Assembly: GCF_023230885.1 (NCBI RefSeq)
Contig: NZ_JALNWM010000023.1
Location: 1-22,136 of the forward strand
Direction: 5' to 3'
From: Desulfocurvus sp.
Lineage (GTDB): Bacteria; Desulfobacterota; Desulfovibrionia; Desulfovibrionales; Desulfovibrionaceae
DNA: 22,136 bases
Made by a program: the position numbers and the translations under genes. Each line of letters begins with the position of its first letter. Positions within the stretch are counted from its first letter, which is position 1. Positions 1 to 9,086 of this stretch are shown here, in pieces. A model generated the notes under the pieces. It saw nothing but the letters and a program-made list of their open reading frames with translations, did no database searches and was not told the origin of the DNA.

Positions 1-1
1 G

Positions 2-889
2 GTCTCGCGGCGCATGAGCGTGGACGCGGCGGACAAGGCCCTGATCAACTACTGGTTCCGCCACGTCTGGGAGCTGGGCTGGCCGCTGTACCCGGGCATG
101 ATCCTCACGGCGTCCCTGGGCGGACTGCCCATCCACCAGCTCATCGCCTGGACCTTCCCGGCGGTGCCGCTGTGCCTGCTGCTGGGCTGGGTCTTCGTGC
201 TGCGCCCGGGGCGGCTGCGCATCGAGGAAACGCCCGCCCCCGTGACCACGGCCCGGACCTCCCTGGCGGGCATCCTCGTCCTCGGGCTGCCGCTGCTGGT
301 GGCCATCGGGGGCGCCGTCGCCCTGGAGGGCGCCATCGGCCTGCTGCTGCCGGGGGTGCCCTTCGAGTGGGGCGTGCTCGCGGCGCTGCTGGCGGCCATC
401 GTGGTCCTACTGGCCCAGAACGGCTTCCCCCTGGCCCCCGTGCGCCAGACCCTCGCCAGCCGCCACCTCTACTCCATGCTCTTCGTCATCGTGGCCATCT
501 TCGTCTTCAAGGAGACCATGCAGGCCGCAGGCGTGGTCCACGAGCTGGCGGGCATGGCCGGGGGCGAGGTGGCCCTGCTGGCCTCGGCGGTGTTCCTGCC
601 CTTCCTGGTGGGCGCCATCTCGGGCATCAACGTGGCCTTCGTGGGCGCGACATTCCCGCTGCTGCTGGGCATCCTGGAGGGTCTGGGCATGCAGGACCAG
701 ACCCTGCCCTACCTGGTCCTGGCCCAGTTCTTCGGCTTTACCGGGGTCATGATCTCGCCCCTGCACATCTGCTTCATCCTCACCTGCCAGTTTTTCCAGG
801 TGGAGCTGTCGCGCGTGTGGCGCAGGCTGGTGGTGCCCTGCGCGCTCCTGGCCGCCTCGGGCTCGGGCTACTTCCTGCTCATCCGCTAG
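2..889 (+). CDS. DUF401 family integral membrane protein, 5' end outside the window
   Basis: The reading frame is open to the window edge, so the ATG at 14 is probably internal and the N-terminal part is missing. About 295 residues are visible, compared with roughly 400 for the family. The visible part is almost entirely hydrophobic, with about seven or eight membrane segments. It ends with a segment containing MISPLHICFILTCQFF, which resembles the conserved SP-H-LC-LT motif near the end of DUF401 proteins. A glycine-rich stretch (GAISGINVAFVGATFPLLLG) looks like a re-entrant or permease core segment. DUF401 proteins are thought to be permease-like but their substrate is unknown. The gene is followed by a palindrome and a hairpin, so it probably ends its transcript here. 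Confidence 0.75.
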   Translation, partial: VSRRMSVDAADKALINYWFRHVWELGWPLYPGMILTASLGGLPIHQLIAWTFPAVPLCLLLGWVFVLRPGRLRIEETPAPVTTARTSLAGILVLGLPLLVAIGGAVALEGAIGLLLPGVPFEWGVLAALLAAIVVLLAQNGFPLAPVRQTLASRHLYSMLFVIVAIFVFKETMQAAGVVHELAGMAGGEVALLASAVFLPFLVGAISGINVAFVGATFPLLLGILEGLGMQDQTLPYLVLAQFFGFTGVMISPLHICFILTCQFFQVELSRVWRRLVVPCALLAASGSGYFLLIR

Positions 890-895
890 CCGCCG

Positions 896-911
896 CGCCC
901 TGCGCAGGGCG
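896..911. repeat. 16-bp perfect palindrome after the DUF401 gene
   Basis: CGCCCTGCGCAGGGCG is its own reverse complement. It lies 6 bp after the stop codon and just before the next hairpin. It may form part of the transcript end or be a protein site; the sequence does not decide. Confidence 0.5.
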
Positions 912-916
912 GGTTG

Positions 917-942
917 CCAAAACACGCCGCTTCGTGTTTTGG
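917..942. terminator. Hairpin with A/T tracts, probable bidirectional terminator
   Basis: Perfect 10-bp arms CCAAAACACG and CGTGTTTTGG flank a 6-base loop. The A-tract in the left arm and T-tract in the right arm give each strand a hairpin core followed by a short U run. It lies between the DUF401 gene and the flavoprotein gene, both on the plus strand. It therefore most likely separates them, though it could instead sit in the leader of the downstream gene. Confidence 0.5.
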
Positions 943-977
943 TGACGGACACTGGAAACCCCTGTGGCGGAGGAACC

Positions 978-2330
978 ATGAGCAAACAGTACGATCTGGT
1001 GGTCGTCGGCGCCGGCGTGGCGGGCGGGGCCGCGGCCAGGGCCTGCCGCGACGCGGGCATGACCGTGGCCATCGTGGAGTCCGACCGCTTCGGCGGCACC
1101 TGCCCCCTGCGGGGCTGCAACCCCAAGAAGGTGCTCCTGGGCGCGGCGCAGATCGTGGCCCTGGCCCGGGGGCTGCATGGCAAGGGCCTGCGCGGCGAGC
1201 CCGAGGTGGACTGGGCGGCCCTGCAAGCCTTCAAGGCCGGGTTCGTGGACAAGATGCCCGGCCGCATCGAGGCCGCCTATTCCCGGCGCGGCATCGACAC
1301 CCTGCACGGCCACGCGCGGCTCACCGGGCCGCGCACCCTGGAGGTGGACGGCCAGCCCCTGGAGGCCGGGCGCATCTTCCTCGGCCCCGGCGCGTATCCG
1401 GCACCCCTGGGCATCCCCGGCGAAGAGTTCGTCACCCTGTCCGACGCTTTCCTGGACCTCGCGGCCCTGCCCGGGCGCATCGTCTTCATCGGCGGCGGCT
1501 ACATCTCCTTCGAATTCGCCCACTTGGCGGCCCGGGCCGGGGCGCGGGCCACGGTGCTGCATCGCGGGGCCCAGGTCCTGGGCGGCTTCGAGCCCGGGCT
1601 GGCCGAAGTCGTGGCGCAGGCCTCGCGCCAGGCGGGCATCGAGGTGCACGCCGCCATGCCCGTGCGCGCCGTGGCCCGGGCGGCGGACGGGAGCCTCGCC
1701 GTGCACGCCGGGCCCGACGGCGCCGAGGTCTTCCCCTGCGACATGGTCGTTCACGGCGCGGGGCGCGTCCCGGCCCTGGACGGCCTGGGCCTCGAGGCGG
1801 CCGGGGTGGCCTTCGGGCCGCGCGGCATCCTGGTCAACGAATACATGCAAAGCACCAGCAACCCGGCGGTCTACGCCGGGGGCGACGCCGCCAGCACCCC
1901 CTTCGCCCTGACGCCCTCCTCCAACAACGAAGGGCAGGTGGCGGCGCACAACATGATCCACGGCAACAGCCTGACCGTCGACCAGGCGGGCATCCCGCGC
2001 GTGGTGTTCAGCATCCCGCCCCTGGCCGCCGTGGGCCCCACCGAGGCCGAGGCCCGGGCCCACGGGCTGGAGGTGACCGCGCACCAGGGCGACATGAACG
2101 ACTGGCTGCCCTGGCAGCGCCTGGGCGAAACCCACACGGGCTACAAGATCCTCACCGCGCCGGACGGGCGCATCGTGGCCGCGCACCTGGCCGGGCACCA
2201 CGCCGAGGAGCTCGTCAACACCTTCGCCCTGGCCGTGCGCCTGGGGCTCACGGCACACGAGGTGCGCCGGACCATCTGGGCCTACCCCACCAGCGGCTAC
2301 TACATCCAATACATGCTGCCCGGGCAGTGA
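978..2330 (+). CDS. FAD/NAD(P)-dependent oxidoreductase of the disulfide reductase family with altered active site
   Basis: A 450-residue protein of the glutathione reductase/dihydrolipoamide dehydrogenase fold. The FAD dinucleotide motif GAGVAG is at residues 11-16. The redox-active pair is C42 and C47 (GGTCPLRGCNPKK), with the usual C-x4-C spacing. A second Rossmann motif (FIGGGYISFEFA) for NAD(P)H lies near residue 175, and the FAD-binding YAGGDA stretch follows. The C-terminal segment that normally carries HPTxxE, the catalytic base pair supplied to the partner subunit, reads YPTSGY here (residues 436-441), so both His and Glu are Tyr. The start at 978 has GGAGG just upstream; an earlier in-frame ATG at 939 falls in the preceding hairpin and was not used. 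The substrate is unknown. The family assignment is firm, but classical glutathione, mercuric or lipoamide reductase activity is unlikely. Confidence 0.88.
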   Translation: MSKQYDLVVVGAGVAGGAAARACRDAGMTVAIVESDRFGGTCPLRGCNPKKVLLGAAQIVALARGLHGKGLRGEPEVDWAALQAFKAGFVDKMPGRIEAAYSRRGIDTLHGHARLTGPRTLEVDGQPLEAGRIFLGPGAYPAPLGIPGEEFVTLSDAFLDLAALPGRIVFIGGGYISFEFAHLAARAGARATVLHRGAQVLGGFEPGLAEVVAQASRQAGIEVHAAMPVRAVARAADGSLAVHAGPDGAEVFPCDMVVHGAGRVPALDGLGLEAAGVAFGPRGILVNEYMQSTSNPAVYAGGDAASTPFALTPSSNNEGQVAAHNMIHGNSLTVDQAGIPRVVFSIPPLAAVGPTEAEARAHGLEVTAHQGDMNDWLPWQRLGETHTGYKILTAPDGRIVAAHLAGHHAEELVNTFALAVRLGLTAHEVRRTIWAYPTSGYYIQYMLPGQ

Positions 2331-2384
2331 CGCCGCCCAAACGTCACGCGGCGCTCATGGCCGCGTCACGGCGCGGTGCTTTCC

Positions 2385-2417
2385 TTTTCCCGGCGGGACA
2401 ACGTCCCGCCGGGGAGG
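2385..2417 (+). promoter_or_regulatory. Hairpin sequestering the Shine-Dalgarno of the PilZ-like gene
   Basis: Perfect 11-bp arms (2389-2399 and 2403-2413) enclose a 3-base AAC loop. In RNA the stem extends four more pairs (U-G, U-A, U-G, U-G), so the whole GGGGAGG ribosome-binding sequence at 2411-2417 is paired. The ATG follows at 2423. There is no U run after the stem, which argues against a plain terminator. The structure would be expected to limit translation unless it is melted or bound. Confidence 0.5.
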
Positions 2418-2422
2418 AAAGC

Positions 2423-2824
2423 ATGACCAAGGAAAAGATCCGCCCGGCGACCCGGACGACGGGGGCGAACCCCGGCCCGCAGCGCGCCGGGCTGCCCCTG
2501 AACAGGATGGTCAAGGCCTACGCCGGGGCCCACCGCTGCACCCTGGCGGCGGGCGGACGGACCCTGCCCGCCCGGCTCATCGACATCAACGCCGCGTCCT
2601 CGCGCCTGCGCCTGGATGCCCCCTCGGGGGGGCCGGGCCTGCGCCTGGACCAAAACGCCCTGCTCCACGCCCGGCTCACGGCCTCGGGACGGATTCTCGA
2701 CGGCCTGGCCTGCCGGGTGGCCTGGCTGACGGAAAGCGAGGTGGGTCTGGAATTCGACACCCACCTCGGCCTGGGTATCGGCGAGCTGCAACAGGCCCTG
2801 GATTCCGTGCACGCGGCCTGCTAG
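2423..2824 (+). CDS. Small PilZ-like domain protein, degenerate ligand motif
   Basis: A 133-residue protein with an unstructured basic N-terminus (about 1-25) and then a beta-rich domain. The pattern ARLIDINAASSRLRLD (50-65) followed by CRVAWLTESEVGLEF (97-111) matches the layout of PilZ domains, where D/N-x-S-x-x-G is followed by a strand ending in xxxGxEF. PilZ proteins bind cyclic di-GMP through RxxxR plus (D/N)xSxxG. Here neither motif is intact: the second Arg is not found and the Gly is replaced. If it is PilZ, it probably does not bind the nucleotide in the normal way. The start follows GGGGAGG by 5 bases, and the stop overlaps the mobA stop on the other strand. The fold assignment is tentative. 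Confidence 0.6.
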   Translation: MTKEKIRPATRTTGANPGPQRAGLPLNRMVKAYAGAHRCTLAAGGRTLPARLIDINAASSRLRLDAPSGGPGLRLDQNALLHARLTASGRILDGLACRVAWLTESEVGLEFDTHLGLGIGELQQALDSVHAAC

Positions 2825-3423
2825 GGCCTGCCCGCCCCGGGCAGCAGTTCCGCCAGCCGCTCCAGGTCCGCCGGGAAATTGATGTTCAGGAATACGTCGG
2901 CTTCGCGCGGGGAACGGGGCAGGTGGTGGCGCGCCGGGGGCGGCACGGCGCGGGCCAGGGCGTAGAGCCCCCGGGCGGCGGCGGCGGCCAGCAGCGGCCC
3001 GGCCGCCTGTTCGTACACCGCCACCAGCGGCTCGATGCGTCCGTCCGGTTCGTCGCGAAAGGTGGTCATGACCGCCCCGGCGGGGCGCGCCGCGCGCCCG
3101 GCCACCAGGCGCCCCACGACGGAGTCGTCCAGCAGGGGCAGGTCGCAGGCCAGCACCAGCAGCGGCCCGCCCACATGGCGCAGCCCGGTGAGGATGCCGC
3201 CCAGGGGGCCCATGCCGGGGGTGTCGTCGGGCAGCCAGGGCGTCTCCAGCCCCAGGGGGCCGGGGTCGCGCCCGGACACCCATACCCGCGCGGCGTGGCG
3301 CGCGGCCAGGGCGACGGTACGCGCCAGCAGCGGCCGCCCGCCCACGGGCAGCGCGACCTTGTCCCGGCCCAGGCGGCGGCTCCGGCCTCCGGCCAGCACC
3401 AGCGCGTTGAGGGTTTCGCTCAT
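2821..3423 (-). CDS. mobA: Molybdenum cofactor guanylyltransferase
   Basis: A 200-residue nucleotidyltransferase of the MobA type, which transfers GMP from GTP to molybdopterin to make the guanine dinucleotide cofactor used by enzymes such as formate dehydrogenases. The nucleotide-binding signature LAGGRSRRLGRDK is at residues 10-22. The metal-binding stretch LVLACDLPLL lies near residue 100, and the C-terminal FLNINFPADL matches the N-x-N-x-P-x-D motif of MobA. The start has AAGGA upstream. A longer in-frame extension upstream would run into the repeat region and has no support. The gene converges with the PilZ-like gene, and the two stop codons share CTAG. moaA for the same pathway lies 11 kb away on the other strand. 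Confidence 0.88.
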   Translation of the reverse strand: MSETLNALVLAGGRSRRLGRDKVALPVGGRPLLARTVALAARHAARVWVSGRDPGPLGLETPWLPDDTPGMGPLGGILTGLRHVGGPLLVLACDLPLLDDSVVGRLVAGRAARPAGAVMTTFRDEPDGRIEPLVAVYEQAAGPLLAAAAARGLYALARAVPPPARHHLPRSPREADVFLNINFPADLERLAELLPGAGRP

Positions 3424-3507
3424 GAGGTTCCTTGCGCGCGCCCGGGCGCACGGGATAAATGGGACGCCTGCGCGCACGGGGAAAAGCGCCGGGCGGCCCA
3501 ACAGGCT

Positions 3508-3849
3508 CGAAAAATCCCCGCGCACCCGGGGACGCGCGAAAAACCGGGAGGCCATACCGCCTGCGGACACAGCGCGCCCGGGCGCCTGTGAAATCCGGGG
3601 GGCCGCAGGCCCGCGCGGGCCGACAGGGCCGGGCCGTTTCCCGCGCTCCCGGGGGCACGGCCGACCGCCAAGCAGCTCACCCGGCCCGCGCGTCTCGGGC
3701 CGTTTCCCGCGATGCCGGGGGCGCGGCCGACGCGGCGACGATATGGACACCGGCTCGGCCCGTTTCCCGCACCCCCGGAGGCGCGACGCGCCCACGTCTG
3801 CGGCGCCTTCCGCCGGAGACCCGTTTCCCGCACTCCCGGAGGCGCGACG
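3508..3849. repeat. Degenerate, regularly spaced (about 61 bp) CRISPR-like repeats
   Basis: Four clear copies of a roughly 28-32-base unit begin at 3631, 3697, 3757 and 3818. All share CCGTTTCCCGC followed by CCGG(A/G)GGC. The two high-coordinate copies match at 30 of 32 positions; the others match them at about 24-25 of 32. A fifth, weaker copy lies at about 3508-3536 (core TCCCCGCGCACCCGGGGACGCGC), almost exactly two periods before the 3631 copy. The intervening sequences are unrelated and 28-34 bases long. The geometry fits a CRISPR array with 28-nt repeats and 32-nt spacers, but the repeats are far too divergent for an active one, and no cas gene is present. The alternative is a lineage-specific intergenic tandem repeat. 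Confidence 0.55.
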
Positions 3850-4100
3850 ATTCCGGGGCGTCCCGGCGCGGCGCGCAGAGCCTGCTCGGTCGGCGGGGGG
3901 CGGGCAGATCGTTGCGCATCCGGAAGGCGCGGGCGACAGGCGGCGGGCGGCGCGGCCCCGGGCCGGGCCCCGGACCGAGCCCCGGGCCGACGCAAATCCT
4001 ACGGGCGGCCCCCGGCGGTGTCAATTCGGGGCCCGGCAGGGCGGGAACCCCGGCAAGCCTCTCCCGCGCCGGGCGCGGCGCCTGCGTCCAAAATGCGAAC

Positions 4101-4139
4101 AGGGATTGCGCCCCTCCCGTGCGGAGGAGCACAATCCCT
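4101..4139 (-). terminator. Terminator of the tRNA-Thr transcript
   Basis: Arms of 17 bases (4101-4117 and 4123-4139) surround a 5-base loop. The two non-Watson-Crick positions become G-U pairs only in the minus-strand RNA and would be C-A mismatches on the other strand, which fixes the orientation. The stem lies 9 bases beyond the tRNA CCA end. The U run after it is weak (UUUU about 8 bases downstream). Confidence 0.7.
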
Positions 4140-4148
4140 TGATTTCTC

Positions 4149-4224
4149 TGGAGCCAGCGCGGAGATTTGAACTCCGGACCTGCTGATTACGAATCAGCTG
4201 CTCTACCAACTGAGCTACGCTGGC
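4149..4224 (-). tRNA. tRNA-Thr (anticodon CGT)
   Basis: A 76-base cloverleaf. The acceptor stem is GCCAGCG paired with CGCTGGC and the D arm is GCTCAGTTGGTAGAGC. The anticodon stem is GCTGA/TCAGC with loop TTCGTAA, giving anticodon CGT (plus-strand 4189-4191). The T arm is CGGAG-TTCAAAT-CTCCG, the discriminator is T and the CCA end is encoded at 4149-4151. It reads ACG, a common Thr codon in GC-rich genomes. No partial tRNA duplicate or integrase gene is nearby, so there is no sign of an element inserted here. Confidence 0.97.
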
Positions 4225-4241
4225 AATTTGCGCGAGAACCG

Positions 4242-4270
4242 TTGATAGCCGAGGCTCGGGGGCCAGTCAA
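4242..4270 (-). promoter_or_regulatory. Sigma-70 promoter of tRNA-Thr
   Basis: On the minus strand, TTGACT (-35, plus positions 4265-4270) is followed by a 17-base spacer and TATCAA (-10, 4242-4247). This places the start of transcription roughly 10 bases before the mature tRNA 5' end. Confidence 0.7.
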
Positions 4271-4624
4271 GGGCCAAAACCCCGGGTGGAAAAATAGTGC
4301 CGGAACAGCCCCCGGTGCCCCCTGGCCGGGGTCCACCCGGGGCCACCCGGAGTCCGCACGGGGCCCGCCGCCTCTCCCCTAAAGGCGCCCGCAGGGGCAC
4401 CGCGCGCTCCACGCGTCCGGCGTCGGCGTCCGCCGCCCCCCCAAAAAACGCCCGCGAAGGAGCCCTTCCCCGTCAATCGCGGTCCTGGCTCAAGCCCGGG
4501 CTGAACCGTCCTGCCGGTCCTCCCGGCGCGACATATTGCGCGCCGCCGGCCGGGCGGCCGCGCCCGGGCCCCCGCGCGGGGGCCCGGGGCGCGGGCGGTG
4601 CGGCGGCGGTTCCCGCCGCCCGGG
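4271..4624. other. Noncoding region between typA and tRNA-Thr, with a GC hairpin
   Basis: No gene is supported here. A perfect 11-bp inverted repeat with a GCGC loop lies at 4563-4588, about 40 bases after the typA stop. It has no U run on either strand. It may mark the 3' end of the typA mRNA, but the sequence does not prove termination. The rest is Pro/Arg-coding GC-rich filler. Confidence 0.5.
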
Positions 4625-6466
<1,842 letters not shown>

Positions 6467-6513
6467 GGTGTTGTCCTCGTGATGGTGGGTCCGGCCAGAC
6501 GCCGGGGACCGCT

Positions 6514-6542
6514 CTCCTACGCTGTTTGCCCGCGCTACGCAA
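6514..6542 (-). promoter_or_regulatory. typA: Possible typA promoter
   Basis: On the minus strand, TTGCGT and TAGGAG are separated by 17 bases, about 50 bases before the typA start. The -10 match is poor. The 134-base gap after the upstream gene makes a separate promoter plausible. Confidence 0.25.
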
Positions 6543-6600
6543 TGCATTGGCGCAGGGGCGTGAAACAGGGCGCGGGGCGGAATGATGCGAACGTTCAGGC

Positions 6601-7548
6601 TTAGGGCAGGTCGGGCAGCGTCGGGTCGGGAGGGTCGGGGTCCCACAGGCCGTCGCCCGGGGTGCCCGCGCCCAGGTGGCGGTGGGCGATGTCGGGGGCG
6701 GCGGCGGGCACGGCGCACAGGATGAGCGAAAGCCGGTCGGCCATGCGCATTTCGTGGCGCAGGGCCTCGGGGTCGGCGTGGGGGGCGCGCTCGCCGCGCA
6801 GGATCAGGGTCTCGAAGTTCTGGGCCGCCAGTCGCCGGGCGAAGTGCCGGTGGGCCTCCAGGTGCCGCCGGGCGGCGGCGTGGGCCCGGGCCAGGGCCAC
6901 GGCCAGGTCCGCCCCCTCGGCCAGGCCCGGCAGCAGGGCGCAGGCGTAGGCCAGCAGCGCGGGCAGCTCCGGCCCGGCCAGGGGCGAGGCCGCCAGCCGC
7001 ACGAGCAGCTCCAGGTTGCGCGCGGTCCAGGGGCAGCGGCTGTGGCGCAGGGCCGCGCGGGCGGCCAGGGCCCCCTCGGGAGCCAGGGCGGCGTCCACCG
7101 CCCGGGCCAGGGCGGGGGGCGCGCCGTGGCCCGGGCGCAGCCGCCGGGCGATCCCGGCGCAGGCGGCCTGGTCGGGCCGCAGGGTCACCGCGCGCCCCCC
7201 GGGCAGCAGGAAGCGCGCCCGGGGCTCCAGGGCCGCCAGGGCCCGGCCCAGGGCTTGGGCGCCGTCCCCTCCGGCCAGGGCCGCGTCGGCCTCGGCCAGG
7301 GCGGGCTCCAGGGCGCGTTGCATCTCCCGGTCCGGAAAGAGCAGCAGCTCGGCCAGCAGCGCGGCGTCGGGGTCGCCGTCGGCGGCGTCGGCCCCGGCCA
7401 GCAGCGCGGCCAGGGCCGCGTCGTCGGCGCCGCCAAGGGCCGTGCGCGCCAGGCGCTCCACCTCCGCCCCGGCGGGGGTTTCGCGCTCCAGCTCCCGGGC
7501 CACATCCCGGGCCAGGGCCTGCGCCGGATTCCGGGCCGGGGCATGCAT
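6601..7548 (-). CDS. Hypothetical alanine-rich helical protein in the dgt operon
   Basis: A 315-residue protein that I do not recognise. It is very rich in Ala, Leu, Arg and Glu and looks alpha-helical and soluble, with no signal peptide or clear membrane segment. The less repetitive parts are [18 protein letters not shown] (middle) and [14 protein letters not shown] with [19 protein letters not shown] (C-terminal third); these are the best anchors for a remote-homology search. It ends in an acidic Pro-Asp-rich tail. The ATG lies 2 bases after the dgt stop codon on the same strand, so the two genes are very likely cotranscribed and translationally linked. It may assist or regulate the dGTPase or share its regulation. 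Confidence 0.7.
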   Translation of the reverse strand: MHAPARNPAQALARDVARELERETPAGAEVERLARTALGGADDAALAALLAGADAADGDPDAALLAELLLFPDREMQRALEPALAEADAALAGGDGAQALGRALAALEPRARFLLPGGRAVTLRPDQAACAGIARRLRPGHGAPPALARAVDAALAPEGALAARAALRHSRCPWTARNLELLVRLAASPLAGPELPALLAYACALLPGLAEGADLAVALARAHAAARRHLEAHRHFARRLAAQNFETLILRGERAPHADPEALRHEMRMADRLSLILCAVPAAAPDIAHRHLGAGTPGDGLWDPDPPDPTLPDLP

Positions 7549-7550
7549 GG

Positions 7551-8918
7551 TCAGCCTCCCAGGCCCATGAACCGGCGGCTCAGGGCCGTGGCGTAGTGGT
7601 CGGTCATGCCCGCCAGGTAGTCGAGCACCAGCACGGCGGCCTCGTAGGGCCCGGCTCCGGGCGCGCGCAGGGTTTCGGCCCGCTCGCGGCCCAGGAGGGC
7701 CGCGGCCTGGGCCGGGGTGCAGAGGCCGCCCCGCGCCGGGGGCGCATCCGCGCACAGGGCCAGGGCGCCGGGGATAAGGGTGTCCAGCAACAGCCCCAGG
7801 GAGCGCTGGGCCCCGAGTTCCAGCTCCACCTTGCGCCGGGAGCGGAACAGGCGGTCCTCCACCTCGCCGTAGACCTCGCGCAGGCGCTGGCTGGCCGGCT
7901 CCCGGGCAACGTCCAACAGCCCGGGGGCGAACTCCCCGCGCATGATCGCGTCGTAATTGTCCCTGAAGGCCGCGACGCAGGCCCCGATGGCCCGGGTCAT
8001 GATGGCCGCGCGCAGGCTGCCGTTGCGCGAGCGCCGGGGCCGGGCGGCGTAGTCGTCGACCCTGGCGGCGTCCATTTCCAGGGCATCCTTGAACTCGTCC
8101 AGCAGGAAGCGCCCGGGCAGGATGTCCAGCTCCATGGCGTCTTCCAGGTCCATGACCCGGTAGCAGATGTCGTCGGCGGCCTCGGTGAGGAAGGCCAGGG
8201 GGTGGCGGCGATGGTCGCCGGGGGGGCCCGGCAGGCCCAGCCGGGCGGCCACCTGCTCCAGCGTCGAACGCTCGCCGTGCAGGCAGCTGAACTTGTCCTT
8301 GCCCGGCGGGGCGTTGTCGGCCGTGCGCGGATATTTCATCAGCGCGCCCAGCACGGCCAGGGTCGGGCGCATGCCCGTGCCGTTTTCCTCGAACCCGGTG
8401 CGGACCATGATCCGCAGGGCCATGGCGTTGCCGTCGAAGCGCGTCAGGTCGGCCCGCTGCGCGGCGGACAGGGCGGCGGCCAGCGTGTCGTTGTCGGCCA
8501 GCCAGGCCTTGAACCAGGCCTTGATGGCCTCCTCGCCGCTGTGGCCGAAAGGCGGGTTGCCGATGTCGTGGGCCAGGCAGGCCGCCTGGACCACCTGGCC
8601 GACGTGCCCGGGGCACAGCCCGCCGGGCAGCTCGCCCCCGGCCTCCAGCAGGCGGCCCACATGCACGCCCAGGCTGCGGCCCAGGCTGGCCGATTCCATG
8701 CTGTGCGACAGCCGGGTGTGGATGTGGTCGTTCTCGTTCAGCGGGTGAACCTGGGTCTTGCGGCCGAGCCTGCGGAAATGCCCGGAAAAGACGATGCGGT
8801 CGTAATCGCGCTCGAAGGGGCTGCGCGGGTCCTGCCCGGGGTCGGGCTCGGGCCTGTCCGTGCCGTATCGCCCGCTGTCGAGCAGGCGCTCCCAGCGCAT
8901 GGTGTCCGGTGGGGTCAT
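7551..8918 (-). CDS. dgt: Deoxyguanosinetriphosphate triphosphohydrolase (HD superfamily)
   Basis: A 455-residue HD-domain phosphohydrolase that cleaves dGTP to deoxyguanosine and triphosphate. The N-terminal signature RSPFERDYDRIVFSGHFRRL and KTQVHPLNENDHIHTRLSHS is typical of dGTPases. Metal ligands are H72, H117 and D118 (in LAHDIGNPPFGHSGEEAI), and a downstream DDICYRVMDLED segment supplies the remaining Asp. The length fits the family. The start has GAGG 5-8 bases upstream; an open extension upstream lacks support. The gene is first in a two-gene operon and is divergent from the adenylate cyclase. Confidence 0.92.
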   Translation of the reverse strand: MTPPDTMRWERLLDSGRYGTDRPEPDPGQDPRSPFERDYDRIVFSGHFRRLGRKTQVHPLNENDHIHTRLSHSMESASLGRSLGVHVGRLLEAGGELPGGLCPGHVGQVVQAACLAHDIGNPPFGHSGEEAIKAWFKAWLADNDTLAAALSAAQRADLTRFDGNAMALRIMVRTGFEENGTGMRPTLAVLGALMKYPRTADNAPPGKDKFSCLHGERSTLEQVAARLGLPGPPGDHRRHPLAFLTEAADDICYRVMDLEDAMELDILPGRFLLDEFKDALEMDAARVDDYAARPRRSRNGSLRAAIMTRAIGACVAAFRDNYDAIMRGEFAPGLLDVAREPASQRLREVYGEVEDRLFRSRRKVELELGAQRSLGLLLDTLIPGALALCADAPPARGGLCTPAQAAALLGRERAETLRAPGAGPYEAAVLVLDYLAGMTDHYATALSRRFMGLGG

Positions 8919-8944
8919 GCTGCCTCGCTTGTTTGGTCGGCCCC

Positions 8945-8973
8945 AGCATACGGGCCCGCGGCCCCGGGCACAA
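8945..8973 (-). promoter_or_regulatory. dgt: Promoter of the dgt operon
   Basis: On the minus strand, TTGTGC (plus 8968-8973) and TATGCT (plus 8945-8950) are separated by exactly 17 bases. The -10 lies about 27 bases before the dgt ATG. Confidence 0.5.
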
Positions 8974-9029
8974 CCCGTTTGACCGCCCCCGGCGCGACGG
9001 GAGCGCGCAGCCGGAATATCCCTTGCTCT

Positions 9030-9057
9030 TTGCTTGGGATGCAAGCATATAGATAAT
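9030..9057 (+). promoter_or_regulatory. Promoter of the adenylate cyclase operon, with a short dyad
   Basis: TTGCTT (9030-9035), a 16-base spacer and GATAAT (9052-9057) sit in the only AT-rich patch of this intergenic region. The spacer overlaps an inverted repeat, TGCTTG-5-CAAGCA (9031-9047), which could be an operator or chance. Confidence 0.5.
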
Positions 9058-9086
9058 AAATTATAACTTCCGACCCAGGGTGCCCG

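Larger units (their letters stand above)
3424..4148. other. Noncoding region between mobA and tRNA-Thr
   Basis: About 725 bases. Open frames exist on both strands but they are low-complexity Arg/Gly/Pro/Ala sequences without ribosome-binding sites, and are judged artefacts of GC content. The region contains the interspersed repeats at 3508-3849 and the tRNA terminator at 4101-4139. Bases 3850-4100 show no clear structure apart from GC-rich simple sequence. No convincing mobA promoter was found. Confidence 0.6.

Noticed and set aside
879..2309. Long minus-strand open frame opposite the flavoprotein gene
   Set aside because: It is a shadow frame in GC-rich DNA. The plus-strand frame has all the family motifs and a good ribosome-binding site.
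3508..3849. Active CRISPR array
   Set aside because: The repeats are only about 75 percent identical between outer copies, there are too few units, and there is no cas gene or leader. It is kept only as a degenerate candidate.
3420..3995. Minus-strand open frame with recurring AGNGP-like peptides
   Set aside because: The recurring peptide is the translation of the CRISPR-like DNA repeats. One repeat step is 61 bases, so the phase is not held, and there is no ribosome-binding site.
4149..4224. tRNA-Thr as an attachment site for an integrated element
   Set aside because: No integrase gene, no duplicated tRNA 3' end and no change in base composition are seen nearby.
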